In this document: positions 11,710 through 23,084 of the stretch, in pieces
How positions within the stretch are numbered: position 1 is the first letter of the stretch
Layout of the letters: every line of letters begins with the position of its first letter
DNA from: Hoplostethus atlanticus
Lineage: Eukaryota; Chordata; Actinopteri; Trachichthyiformes; Trachichthyidae
DNA length: 64,000 nucleotides
Direction of reading: 5' to 3'
Assembly: GCA_034670405.1 (NCBI GenBank)
Contig: JAXDDX010000147.1
Location: 685,001 to 749,000 of the forward strand
Notes under the pieces: generated by a model
The model's input: only the letters and a program-made list of their open reading frames with translations
Told to the model about the DNA's origin: nothing
Database searches by the model: none
Translations under genes and position numbers: made by a program

Positions 11710-13453
11710 TCAGCACAGACCGCCGCTGTCGACCGGAGAGCCGCCGTCCTCGGTGCGACACTTGTGTTTTTTGAGGTGCGGCATCTGGTTGAAACATTTC
11801 CCACAGCTGCTGCAGCAGTAGGGCTTCTCTCCGGTGTGGATCCTCGTGTGCTTCTGCAGGTTGCCCTTTTCAATGAAGCCTTTCCCACAAAAAGAGCAGC
11901 TGTAGGGCCGCTCCCCCGTGTGCCCCCTCATGTGCTTCATCAGATTTCCTTTCTGTCCGAACGTTTTGCCGCAAACCGGACAGGAAAAGGGCCGGTCTCC
12001 CGTGTGGGTTCTCATGTGCACCTTCATGTTGTCCTTCCACCCGAAGGTTTTGCCGCAGATGGTGCAGCTGAAGGGCTTCTGTCCGGTGTGAGTACTCAGG
12101 TGCCTTTCCACGTCCGTGACGGAAGTGAACCTCTTCCCGCAGACGTGACACTTCCTGTGAGCGGCGAGGTGAACCTGCAGGCTCTCCGTCGGCTCCAGGT
12201 GCTTCCCGCACAAGCCGCAGTCCCGCGAATGGGCTTTGACGTGCCTGGTTAAGGACATCTTGTGAGGAAACGCCACTCCGCACACTTTGCACCGGAGAGA
12301 GGACGGGGTGTGGTTGGAGGGATTCTGATTGTGGGACGGTTCTGGCTGCTCTGGGTTGAGTTCGTGTTCAGACCGAGGTTCCGTGGTCTTCCAGTCGACG
12401 TAGCAGCCTTCAGCCTCGGTCTCGGAGCAGTCTGAAGACGGGAGCTGGCCGTCACTAGCTGCTTCTGATCCCTCATCGTCGTCGTCGTCGTCGTCGTCGT
12501 CGTCAGCTTCTGTTTTGGTCTGTTCAGATGAGGTGCTGGCTAGCGGCTCGGAGGACTGAGGTTCCTCTCGATCATTTTCAATCTTCACAAAGGGCGGTGT
12601 AACCTTCGAGCTGTCGGCCTCGTCTGGCGCCTGAAACGTCTCCTTCTGACTCCCTTGAATGTGCGGCGGCTCCGGGTCTTGCTGGTCCAGACCGGGGCCC
12701 CAGTCCTGCTGCTCCTCCTCACAGTCGAAGCTCTGCAGCCGATCTAGAGGGAAGAGGAAATAGATGAAGATTTTTCCTGCCCCACAGCACAAAATGACCA
12801 TCATATATCTGGGGGTTGATCAATACCAATGACTCAACGATCACCTCACCAGCTGCTGAGATTTCTGTCTTTAGAAATGTCCAGCCCGTACTGTTACTGA
12901 ACAAAAACTCCCCCGGTTGGAGTTTCAAGACACTCTGCCTCACTAGTAAAAAAAATAAATGGTGTTTTCAGCGGCTCATCGATGGAGGACGGTGCCACGA
13001 GCCTCGCAACACATTTCAGTTACGAAGGATAAAAAGCCTCGTTCTCAAGGCAAAACATCAAATGCCAAAGCAGTTTTATGATCCAGTATTCAGCACGGTG
13101 TTATTTTACCTCTTCACAGGACAACTCTGTGGATCTCTGCATTGGGAAAATGGGAGTTATTGGTTTTGTCAGTCACAGACCCCGAGAGGCGTCAATGTTG
13201 TTGTAATTCCCACCAGTCGCCAGCAGAGGTCGATGGAAGTCATAGATTACTTCATTTAAAATAGTATTTTATTTGAAATCTGGCTCCATCAGCGTCAAGA
13301 CACAAACCAAGGAGGTGGAAGGAGTGTTACTGTCGGGTTGTATCTGAAGTGGTTGGTAGTAGTAGTAGTAGTAGTAGTAGTAGTAACTCAGAATTACACA
13401 AAAGTAACAAACTAGTAAAAACACATTTACTTGAACTCCCACCAAGTTACTAC

Positions 13454-13484
<31 letters not shown>

Positions 13485-14482
13485 GCCTTGATAGAGCAAT
13501 AGTTTAATAGTTCAAATAATTTTTGACCAAATATTACTAATCTGTTGATTATTGTAGTTTAATAATTATTTGCCCATGAAAAGCTTCTTTATATATTTCT
13601 AGTTCGTCCCGCCTCTTTCTCCCCCAGCTCTGAAGGTTCCTCTCTTTCTGACTTGTGTAGCTCAGCTAACTGGACCTCTGTTGTTAAACTGTTTTATATG
13701 AAACACTGTTCCAGTCTCCTCCATCAGATGAATCAGATCAGATTCATTCTCAGCCTGTTTAGTGTGTTGTTGTTTCAATCATCACTGTGAATACAACACA
13801 TGTCAAACATACATACAAAGGGGCATTTTGATCAATTCAATTCATCAAACTCCAAGACTACTCCAGGTCTACTCCAGGACCTCCAGCAGCATCTCCAGGA
13901 TCCATCAGAGTCTCTGTTCTCCGTTGAACATGTGGTGTGAATGTCCAGGTCTTATTTCTGCTCCAACTATCTCTTAGGACCGAAACTATCAGGACATTTC
14001 TGATCTGAAGTGGATCAACAAGCAGCCAAGATGGAACAGTCAACACTTCACTGGTTGGAGGAAAAGATCAGCAACACGTTCCTAAAACTAAATGACCATG
14101 TTCCATTTTCTATAACTTTTACAGGCCTGGAAAACACTTTTTCCCCAGGTCTCCATCACCGTGGGACCCAGGGAATAGCTCATGTACACCTCATCCCTTG
14201 TAAAGACACATTCCTGGAAGTGTAAGAGTTCATGAGACAAACAAAGAGACAAATTCACATCAAGTTTCTCATTCGATAACACTTCATCCCAAAATACAAA
14301 ATACCTGTTTCGTGTGTTTTCTTCTCGGGCTTCAGCGCGGCGTCCATCTTTCTTTTCCGGTGGTAAATCTCTTCTTCGTACTCCATCATCATTCCTTCAA
14401 AAACCCCAAAAATCTCCTCGGCGGCCGCAGTCAGCCGCTCGTTGATGAAAACTCTCAACATCTGGATTCTCGACATTTTCAT
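11710..14482 (-). CDS. C2H2 zinc-finger gene 2 (two exons, seven fingers)
   Basis: Exon 1 is 14482-14305 (in-frame ATGs at 14482 and 14476; donor GT at 14304-14303). Exon 2 is 12743-11710 (acceptor AG at 12745-12744). Exon 1 has 178 bases and so ends in phase 1; exon 2 starts with AT, which completes a GAT codon, so the joint is in frame. Exon 1 gives MSRIQMLRVFINERLTAAAE.., the shared N-terminal module. Exon 2 has an acidic region with a run of ten Asp encoded by a GAC-type triplet repeat (about 12477-12506). Seven zinc fingers follow; fingers 4-6 are canonical with TGEKP-like linkers (TGQKPF, TGDRPF, TGERPY). Finger 2 (CGLCGKHLEP..) is poorer, and the last finger ends H-x-C instead of H-x3-H. 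A nuclear DNA-binding role is expected. Confidence 0.85.
13355..13485. repeat. (TAG)n and (TTA)n microsatellites in the zinc-finger gene 2 intron
   Basis: TAG repeats run from about 13355 to 13385 and TTA repeats from about 13452 to 13485. The rest of the intron (12744-14304) shows no coding exon. Confidence 0.9.
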
Positions 14483-16222
14483 ACGAGGAGAAAGACGAGA
14501 GGAAGGACGGCCGCGTCAGCCTCCGCTAGCAGCTAATTTAATGTATCGCGGTACGTTCGGCGCATGGATTTGACGTCATTTAGTGTGCGTCTTCTGTTGC
14601 TTTCAGGTGCCCACCGTAAACTCGGACCTGCGTGACTCACAAATGATGATCCGCTTTTCTAGCGTGTTTGTAGTAGTGCATTCTGGGGGATATGTATGTT
14701 CGGTTACGAGGAAGAACTGTTGCTATTAGCTGAATTTAACGTTTGGCCATTTAATGGAAGAAAAGAATATCGAATTTCTTAGTATTTTTCTAAGTATTTT
14801 TCTCAAATGTGTCAAAACAAAACCCTTGTTTATTTTATATTTCAATTCCCTAAAACATACAAGGAAAAGATCAGCTAAAAGCTTATTGTTTAGATTTTTG
14901 TATTGAACTCAGTGGAATTCATTGGAAGAGCCCTCGGCCTCAGTTTAAGGTATGTTGTTCAATTGTTGATTGTTTTCTTTTTTCTCTATTTCTTGATACT
15001 GTACACCTTTAATACCATGGCTTATTGTATTGTATTTGTTTTTTCCAGTTTAAAAAAGCTCTGACTTCTGAGTCTGTATGTTGTAAATAGGACTTTCAAG
15101 TGGTTTTGGTAAAAATGGATTGATGGACAGAACGGGATGGTGTTTTTTTTCTGGAAATCAAGGCTACTTTTGTTGCAGAAAAATTAAGTGCATCAGGCCT
15201 GTAATTTATGTTTTACTTAATTAATTAACCAAAAGTTTTGTATATTTTTTTCACTAGACTTGCTAGGGTGCCAGTAATGATTTATGTCTTAATTACATCT
15301 TTTTCAGCAATATAAAGAAACTCCAGGCTCACAGAAAAGAACAAGTTTGCCCCCAAAAATGCAGGATGACTAAAAGTTAAACAAAGAGTTTAACTTTTAA
15401 CCAGATAACAATGAAATACATTTATTGTGTTGAGACACTTCCATGTTCTCCGCCCACTTAACGTCACATCTCAGCAGCTCCGGTATCAGAAAAAGGTCCA
15501 ACCATACCATTTTGTTGGCTCTGTGCGATATTCTGACAGCACGTGAAGGCAGCATTTGTTGTCCTTTTTTTTTTTTTTTTTAAGGACTCAATTCCAAAAA
15601 CTATTATATTATTTTAAATTCAGCGAAGGCAGAATTTGAAGGAGAAGTGCTGCAACTCAGTTATGTAACTTTTCCATCTTCTACATTTGTCTGTGACCAG
15701 TGCCCGTAGAAACCGTAGAATCGATGTAGAGGACTTCTTAGATATAATGTTATATTTTAGATGAGATCCAATGGAAAATAACTTCAAATATTTGATCCAA
15801 GTAATTATTATAATTAATATATAAGTAATGTTATTGTGGTAAATTCCATTTTCACCGGAAGAAAATGTCTGCAACCAAGGCAAACTATTTTCATCAATGT
15901 TTATAAGCAATATTGCATCATGTCATGTAATGTTAAAAACAAACAGGAAATTAAAACGTGTACTTTGTTAAATTAATATAATATGCTGAAATATGACCAC
16001 TGGCTTTGGCGCACGAATTCTACGTCGACTGTGACGTTGCATTGTGCGCCTTTGTTGTCATACGACAGGAAAGCGTCCGGAAGCAAGAAGAAATTTTGCT
16101 TCAAATGTTTATCGCAAGAAGTTGATGGTTAAAAAATAGCAACTAGTTCCAACTGTTAATCCGTGTAGTTTTACTACTACTACTACTGAGGGAAACGGTT
16201 CTATTGAGCGAGGTGAGGACTC
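14483..16222. other. Intergenic stretch between zinc-finger gene 2 and rbm18
   Basis: AT-rich, with no supported gene. A GTGCATTCTGGGGGATATGTA run near 14675 is a weak ZNF143-like match upstream of zinc-finger gene 2. Divergent promoters for that gene and rbm18 probably lie in this stretch. Confidence 0.5.
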
Positions 16223-16828
16223 ATGTCGTCGGCGGCGGAGACGGTGGAAAACGCTTCCCTCATTTCAGACAGCGTCGGCCATGAGGGGAACCGCTTATGG
16301 ATTGGCAACCTGGACCCCAAAATCACAGAGTACCACCTGGTGAAGCTGCTGGAGAAGTTTGGCAATGTGAAACAGTTTGACTTCCTTTTCCACAAGTCCG
16401 GTCCAATGGAGGGCCAGCCGCGGGGCTACTGCTTCGTCAACTTCCACACCAGAGAGGAGGCGGAGAGGGCCATCCAGTGTCTGAACGGGAAGCTAGCCTT
16501 GTCCAAGAGGCTGGTGGTCCGCTGGGCCCACGCCCAAAGGTTTGAGGGTTTCCGGGGCGAGAAGAGCATGCCTCCCAGCCTGGAGCCGTCCTGCAGCAGC
16601 GGCGCGCCAGAGGAAGGCCCCATCCTGACCAGCAGCCTCAGCACCAGCGCCAAGATCCGGGCCATCGAAGCCAAGCTCCAGATGATGGAGGAGAACCCGG
16701 ACGAGGAATACTCCGGCCCCTCGCCCTACGTCCACAACAAACCGCCCGAGAGGAAGCGCTGGGAGCCCTACTCCAGATCACACCACGGCACCAACCAGAG
16801 CAGGCCCTTCCGCAAGTTCAGGAGATGA
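16223..16828 (+). CDS. rbm18: RNA-binding motif protein 18 (intronless copy)
   Basis: A single uninterrupted frame of 201 codons. An RNA recognition motif fills about residues 24-105: RNP2 is LWIGNL and RNP1 is RGYCFVNF. The block [20 protein letters not shown] and the run [11 protein letters not shown] are as I remember them in vertebrate RBM18, a small protein with one RRM (about 190 residues). After the RRM the sequence is more divergent, then a helical [21 protein letters not shown] segment and a basic Arg/Ser C-terminus follow. The start is the first ATG in frame, just after GGTGAGGACTC. The parental vertebrate gene is, to my knowledge, multi-exonic, so a single-exon copy suggests retroposition. 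I see no poly-A tail, and the frame is intact, so it may be functional. It could also be a lineage that lost its introns. Confidence 0.85.
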   Translation: MSSAAETVENASLISDSVGHEGNRLWIGNLDPKITEYHLVKLLEKFGNVKQFDFLFHKSGPMEGQPRGYCFVNFHTREEAERAIQCLNGKLALSKRLVVRWAHAQRFEGFRGEKSMPPSLEPSCSSGAPEEGPILTSSLSTSAKIRAIEAKLQMMEENPDEEYSGPSPYVHNKPPERKRWEPYSRSHHGTNQSRPFRKFRR

Positions 16829-17502
16829 CCCGTGAACCTCCACACCCCCGACACCTGAACACCACTACTCCGGGGGAAGACAGTATTTCACAACAGATGG
16901 ACTGTTCCCTCGGCTCCACCAGTACTGAGATCAGTTATAATAACACGAGATATTATTTGGACCCGAGTCTGACCCGTAGCAGCACATTGGTAACCTGCTC
17001 CATTTAACCTTTATTTATCTAGGAAGGTCTGCTCGCCTCACACTCACCACTGGGAGCTTCCCAGTACAACCACAGTCTTCTACTGGTTCCACTGAGCAGC
17101 TCTACTGGAGCAGCCGGGGGTCAAGTGGCTTCCTCAGGGATTCAAACTAGCATCCTTCCAGTCCCAGTGTGTATGTTTACTCCTGTCGTTACGGGGTTGT
17201 CACCTGTAGGGGGCGATGTACGCAGACCAGATCTGGCGTACCCGGATCTGTACAGTCACACTGGGATGTTTTTCACGTGAACAGCCGTTGGGATGATAAG
17301 CCATGTGCACGCGGAGCTGAACTTTAATTTTCCCTCACAGCGTTTTAAATTCTTCCTCATCCAGTTTTTATTTCCAACCAAACTCTCCTCGCTGGCTCCA
17401 GTGTGGTGTGTGTTGTTTCTCATATCTTCCCCGGTCTGTTCTCATTCAGTTTCTACATTTTGTCATGTTGCAATTCGTTTTGTCATTTTAAAACTGGCCT
17501 GT

Positions 17503-17543
<41 letters not shown>

Positions 17544-18100
17544 GATTGACGGATTAAATATGTTTCATCATGAGAATGACTTTAATGCCGAAGTGCATGT
17601 GGTGTGGTGATGCAGACACTCATGACTCATATTCAGTACTGTGCAAAAGGCTTTGGCACCCTAGATTTATATTATTGATCTGGTATTGGATGTTTATTTT
17701 TTGATTTTCTGCGTTAGTATTTTACATTACTGCTCTTTATAGTATTTTTTTTTAATTTAGAACATTTTCATTATTTTTCTTCACTTTACAGAATGTTTTT
17801 GTGTGTGTGTGTGTGTGTGTGTGCGTGCGTGCGTGCGCGTGTGTGTGTGTGTGCGCATTCTTCTCGTGGTGCTAAGAGACAACTGGACAGATTCAGAGAT
17901 GAACTCATACAGTCTTCATTGGTCCAGCATACCATGAGGCAGTTCCACTGAATAGAAAGAGATACATGAAATGTATTGTGGGTAATGGAGTCTCCATTCC
18001 TGTGACTGATTTAAGATTACGACTTTTTCTGTAGCTGTGGCTGACTGGTATCTATTTAATAAAAAGCCAAATCAGTCTAACAATACACATGTATCAATAC
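16829..18100 (+). other. rbm18 3' flank with repeats
   Basis: A single diverged unit of the 43-bp minisatellite found at 22372 lies at about 17049-17092. (GATT)n runs 17507-17543 and a (GT)n/(GC)n tract 17803-17853. An AATAAA at 18058-18063 could be a distant polyadenylation signal. No other gene is supported. Confidence 0.6.
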
Positions 18101-18125
18101 ACAGTGGCAATACTTTTGTGCAGTT

Positions 18126-18216
18126 GTTGTGCGACGGGGAGGATGTGATGAAGGTCCCGGGTCGGATTCGAACCCACGATGTTGCAGTACGCACTCCGGC
18201 AAACCGAGCCACCAAA
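18126..18216 (-). repeat. tRNA-derived SINE head or tRNA-like relic
   Basis: On the minus strand a box-A-like TGGCTCGGTTTG (about 18200-18211) is followed by a perfect box B, GGTTCGAATCC (18164-18174). The spacing and the GGGTTCGAATCCGACCCGGG context match tRNA-derived SINE heads. A clean cloverleaf cannot be drawn, so it is not called as a tRNA gene. Confidence 0.5.
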
Positions 18217-18438
18217 TTATTTTTGAATCCTGCTCATGATGGACTCGGCCGGTCAACCAGGCCCGTCCCGTCGTGGTCATGTGGGTTCAACTGTTCCCAG
18301 ACTGTGATGATGAACTATCAGAAAACATTATTAAACACAGAGCCGAGACCTTCTGCACATCTGGTTGTGCTACCAAGGTTTTTCAAAATATTTGGGATTT
18401 TCCGTCTTGAGTTCTATGAAAAGCACTCTATTCTCTAC

Positions 18439-18562
18439 TGTGATGTCATCCATAAATGAACCATATATCTGTGATGTCATCCACAAATGAACCATATATC
18501 TGTGATGTCATCCATAAATGAACCATATATCTGTGATGTCATCCATAAATGAACCATATATC
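18439..18562. repeat. 31-bp tandem repeat, four copies
   Basis: Four units of 31 bases each start TGTGATGTCATCCAYAAATG and end CCATATATC. They differ at one base (CACAAATG in copy 2). Each unit contains TGATGTCA, one base from the CRE palindrome. Confidence 0.9.
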
Positions 18563-20469
18563 CAGACTGTTTCAGTAGTCTGATGGAGAGTCACCCTCCA
18601 CCCTGAGATCCCATTAAATCCCCTTCAGATCTAGTGGAGGGACTTGGTCTGTTTGGTTAACAAGAAAGAAGTTTAAATAAAGTTTTAAAGAAAACCAAAG
18701 TAAATATGACATCTGAGTAACAGTAATCTGAAATGTTGTCAAACGAAGCAAAGGGGTTGAATACTGATGCAGACTGGATTTATTTTAAGTCCTGCCACAT
18801 AAATTTCAACAATTTGTTTTTACTTTGATAGAATAAAGTGCTTTGATAGAACTCAAGACAAAAAATCCCAAATAAATGTGTTTGGATAAAACAAAATGTG
18901 CAAAATGTCAAGGGGGTTGAAACGTTCAGTCTGTTTAGATACTGATAGGACTTGATCGGTTTTATCCGTTCTCGCCTGAATCGGTAAACATTTTATTTGA
19001 CTGATTTCCTGTATGGTTATGAAACCAAACTGTAATGGTTATGATGTTTTCATCAATATAAAAGGTGAAAATAAAATAACTCCACGAGACAAAATCAGCA
19101 GAAATTTATTTAGAAGCCATATTAGAAAACCAAAGTGGTCGGTCAGGGGCGGAGTTTCCTCTCGGCTGTCTGGTGGTTCTGGTCTAGTAAGGGTTACTGA
19201 CATGTCTGACCCACATCATGGATCATGATGTAATCCTTTACAGGTATTAGTTATTGGAATCAGAAACAATACAGTCATGTGTATGTAACGTATTGATCCA
19301 TTTCTGTTAGTTTCACATTACGTTGCATATTTGAGGTATAAAGGTTAAGAAAAAGTGAAAAATTACAGTTACATTTTATAAAAGACGTCAACCTGCCACT
19401 GTGTAAACGGCTTTCATTTTAGAAGTATTCCAAGAAGTACCTGTACTCAGAACACAGTATTGTTTTAGTTAACGCAACAGGATATTTACTTTTTTAGTAA
19501 TGGTTCTCAGTCTGAACCAGGAAGTGATGCTGCAGCAGAGCGTCCCATCCCCACTACCTGAGACCGTAGATTCACCTGATTGGTCCAGATTAGATCCTGG
19601 TGTCGGTTTGGTCGCTGGTGGGAAACCTCCTCCACACAGGAAGTGACCGATCCAGAAGAGAAAGCTGGACTCACCACCGTTAGATGTTTTCCTCCCTCGT
19701 CTCTGGTTTCCTTCGGTATGAAGCATCACAGACTGATTCACTGACGTCACCACAGAGGCATTCTGGGTCTTGAAGTCAAATAACTCAGTTACCCCTCGCT
19801 GCCGTTGAGAGCCACAGGCATCAGTGCTGCTTTAAGGCCTGTTGAGCTGCTCTGATTGGTCACTGACTGACCACACGTATCGATGATGCATTCCTCCTGA
19901 TCCACGAAACGACCAAACATCAGTCACCACATCCTGTGTGCTCGCGCCGTGAGCCATTGATTCACGAAAATAGAGCCCACAATCTGCCAAATGACTGTTA
20001 GAACTGCTGTTATCAACTCAGTGAGCACAACCAAGTATAAAATGCAATGGATTTATTTTCTACCATCATCAAACATTCCTCTGTCGTGCTGCGATCATTT
20101 TCCCAACGACAAACACAAAATAGTTTTTCTTAAACAATTAAGAGCATTAAATTTAACAGTCGTTTGGGATGGATAAGGTCAGAAACTATTTACCGTTTTT
20201 TACTCCAATCAAACGTAAAGGCTTTTTCAAAAGGATCAAACGTCGAGTCCGCACACAGAAGAGATGTTCCCGTGGTGTTCAAGTTCATGAACACCACGTT
20301 TTTTTGTGACTTGTATTCTGCCAGGTGTCACTTTTAACCTGAACGGCCCTCCATTGACTTGGACTAGATGATAATGTTGTTGTTTAACGAGGCGGATGGA
20401 AGGACGACTAACCTTCAGACGTGTCACGATCAGAAAGTGACGGGGAAGTTAAGTTAAGGGGCAATAAGT
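18563..20469. other. Stretch without a supported gene
   Basis: I see no coding exon. The only distinct structure is the hairpin at 20271-20305, listed separately. Confidence 0.5.
20271..20305 (+). other. Perfect 11-bp hairpin followed by seven T
   Basis: Arms CGTGGTGTTCA (20271-20281) and TGAACACCACG (20288-20298) are exact complements around a 6-base loop, followed by T7 (20299-20305). It resembles the end of a small structured RNA or a Pol III stop. No box A/B was found upstream, so no RNA gene is claimed. Confidence 0.45.
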
Positions 20470-21210
20470 ACATTTACTGCCCCGCGGCACAAAGTGACCA
20501 GAATATATCCACAGCTGCCAACCGTGGTCAGCGTCTGTAGCACTCGCTGACATGTTTCTGCACTGATACCTAACATCAGTTTGGGCCCACCAGGAGCCGG
20601 TCAATTTAAAACTGAATTACCTGTCAAGAATCGCTTGTAGAGGCCAAAACCGATCAATCACTTTTCACTGAAAAATGTCATTCAATTTCATTTACAGAAT
20701 CAGGTGCTGCTCACTCACGTATACAACGGATGGACTCATCAATGGTATTCATCTTTAAGTGCAACAGAATTCAATACAAGAGCATCGTCAAGCTTTCATC
20801 CGGCTGGAAAACAGCAGTGGTGTATTTCAGAGCACCAAGTCGTACCAGCGCGTTGAACAGGTTGGCAGGTCTGCAGCAGGTTGATAAGGTTCATTGATCA
20901 ACACCAATGACTCAACAATTACTCAACGCCCCCGCCAACTGGAGTTTCAAGGCCATCTCCACCTTCAGCAGCTGCGAAGCTAAAAAGCCATAAATAGTAT
21001 ATATAGTACCTCTTCACTAGACGTTTCTGTTGGTAGCTCAAGGAGACGGGGAAGTGTGTGTGTGTGTGTAAGTGTGTGTGTGTGTGTTCTCGCTGTGCCA
21101 GAAATTTGAGTACAAGGAGATTAGTTCTATCAGTGTTGTTGTAATTCACACTGGTCGCCAGTAGAGGTCGGCAAAGGTCATTGCTTACTTAAGCCCCTTT
21201 AAGATTTGGA
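20470..21210 (-). pseudogene. Relic of a fourth zinc-finger unit (intron remnant)
   Basis: Short blocks here match the intron of zinc-finger gene 2 in the same order and orientation. CTGCCCCGCGGCACAAAGTG (20477) matches the block at 12778; AACACCAATGACTCAACAA (20900) matches 12823; GGAGTTTCAAGGCCAT (20940) matches 12919; the block at 21147 with GGTCGCCAGTAGAGGTCGG matches 13205. No finger-coding sequence is left next to it. A GT microsatellite lies at 21055-21088. Confidence 0.55.
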
Positions 21211-21340
21211 TGTGAGTGTTGACTCTGACTCCATTTCCTCCTTCGCAGCCCGTGAAGCGAGGCTGTTCTCACATGAAAGTGGAAGCCCTGTCATGTCTTG
21301 ATTCGGTACGCGCTGCAATAAAACGTCACACGAATCTTCC

Positions 21341-23084
21341 CTACAGAGAAGCCAAGCCTTTCCTCTGGCAGGGATGCTTGTAGAAGCAGGACAGCTGACT
21401 GAAGCGTCTGTTGCAGGCCGAGCACCAGTAGGGTCTCTCTCCGGTGTGGGTCCTGAGGTGGACGGTCAGGTTGCCCTTCTCCACGAAGCCCCTGCCGCAG
21501 TACGTGCAGATGAACGGCTTCTCGCCCGTGTGGCTGCGGACGTGCCGCACCAGCGTCGCCCTCCTGCCGAAGCTTTTGCCGCAGACGGTGCAGCCGTGCG
21601 GTCTCTCTCCAGAGTGGATCCTCATGTGCGTCCTCAGGTTTCCCCTCAGGGTGAAATTTTGGCCACAGATGGAGCAGCGGAAGCACGTTTCCCTGTGAAC
21701 TTTGAGGTGAAGCTTCATGTTCTCCGCACGCTCTAAATGTTTGCCACACAAACCGCAGTCGCTCGTGTGGACTGGAGCGTGAGTCAACAAGTGACTCTTT
21801 TTCTGGAAAGATTCTCCACACACTTTACAGCAAGACACAGATGGAAGGAGATTTGATGCTTTCTGTTCCTGGGACGATTCGGCAGGGCTCTTGAACGTCT
21901 TGCTCGTGAATGACCTTTGTCCTTTACCTTTTCCCGTCTTCTTTGATTTCCGAAGTCCCACCGTCTCGTTCCAGTAGTCGTCACTATCATCGGTTTCAGA
22001 TCTGTCTGACAGGAGCTGGCCATTACTAGCTGCTTCAAAGTTACCGACCAGTTGTGATACTCCACAGTCCTCTCCATCAGCTTCTGTCTTAATCTGTGTA
22101 GTTGAGGTGCTGGCCTCTCTCTCATCCACAGTCTGGTCCAGCTGTAAGCACAGGATCTGGTCTTCATTGGGGCAGCTTTTTATCCAAGTAGGAGATTGCA
22201 CAGGGTCTGGAGGGAGGGAGACAATCACAATTTAAGTTTAAAAAAAAATAATCTCAAAATGAGTTCATCTTATGTTTTTAACTTTTATTGGTCCAGTTAA
22301 GGGTTTTTACTGAGCATCATGCTTTGTTGCAGCGCCGTCCCAGTGCACATTCATACAGTTCCACACATTCACACTGGGAGCTGACCAGTACAACCACAGT
22401 CTACTGCTGTTGGCCACTGGGAGCTGCCCAGTACAACCACAGTCTACTGCTGTTGGCCACTGGGAGCTGACCAGTACAACCGCAGTCTTCTGCTGTTGGC
22501 CACTGGGAGCTGACCAGTACAACCGCAGTCTACTGCTGTTGGCCACTGGGAGCTGACCAGTACAACCGCAGTCTACTGCTGTTGGCCACTGGGAGCTGAC
22601 CAGTACAACCGCAGTCTACTGCTGTTGGCCACTGGGAGCTGCCCAGTACAACCACAGTCTACTGCTGTTGGCCACTGCCTTCAGCCTCGAGAGACTCTGC
22701 AGTGGCTCCTCACGTTCCCACCTTTTAAATGAAGCGCTCAACTGCGACACTGGTACTGGGTTTTCCGAGACATTTTCTAGAGAAAAGGGAAAGTATCGGG
22801 GCCAGGTACAAACCTGACAGCTGCCATTTTATTTCGGGTCTCAGGGTGTCCAGCTGCCTGCGCTGGCGGTCTATCTCGTCCTGGTACTGAGCGATAGTCT
22901 TCCCAAACACGACCAGTATCTCGTCGACAGCCGCCGTCAGCCGCTCGTTGACGAACACCCTCAACGTCTCCATGTCTGACAGTTGACTTTGCTTCTCCAG
23001 ATCCCCGAAGGTCTCCACCCCAGACGTGAATAGTTGCTCATTTGCTGACATTCCCGCTCGTAGTAAATGTTTTGTCGCACCCAA
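21341..23084 (-). CDS. C2H2 zinc-finger gene 3 (two exons, six fingers)
   Basis: Exon 1 is 23084-22814 (possible starts at 23084 and 23051; donor GT at 22813-22812). Exon 2 is 22206-21341 (acceptor AG at 22208-22207). Exon 1 has 271 bases, phase 1, and joins exon 2 in frame (..KWQLS-D-PVQSP..). The N-terminal module reads METLRVFVNERLTAAVDEI, preceded here by an unusual extension of about 37 residues. Exon 2 has an acidic, Ser-rich linker and a basic KKTGKGKGQR stretch that could be a nuclear localisation signal. Six fingers follow. Finger 2 (CGLCGKHLER..) is the same odd finger as in gene 2, and the last one again ends H-x-C (YKHPC). The shared features show that genes 2 and 3 are tandem duplicates. 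Confidence 0.85.
22372..22672. repeat. 43-bp minisatellite, seven copies (intron of zinc-finger gene 3)
   Basis: Seven units of CACTGGGAGCTGACCAGTAC plus 23 further bases. Copies 2 and 7 have GCCCAG for GACCAG, and copies 3-6 have CCGCAG for CCACAG, so it has expanded from the inside. It sits between exon 1 and exon 2 of gene 3. Confidence 0.95.

Noticed and set aside
18126-18216. Functional tRNA gene on the minus strand
   Set aside because: Box B is perfect, but box A is weak and I could not draw an acceptor stem; a SINE head fits better.
22372-22672. Regular direct repeats as a possible CRISPR array
   Set aside because: The repeats are adjacent without spacers, and the genome is eukaryotic; it is a minisatellite.
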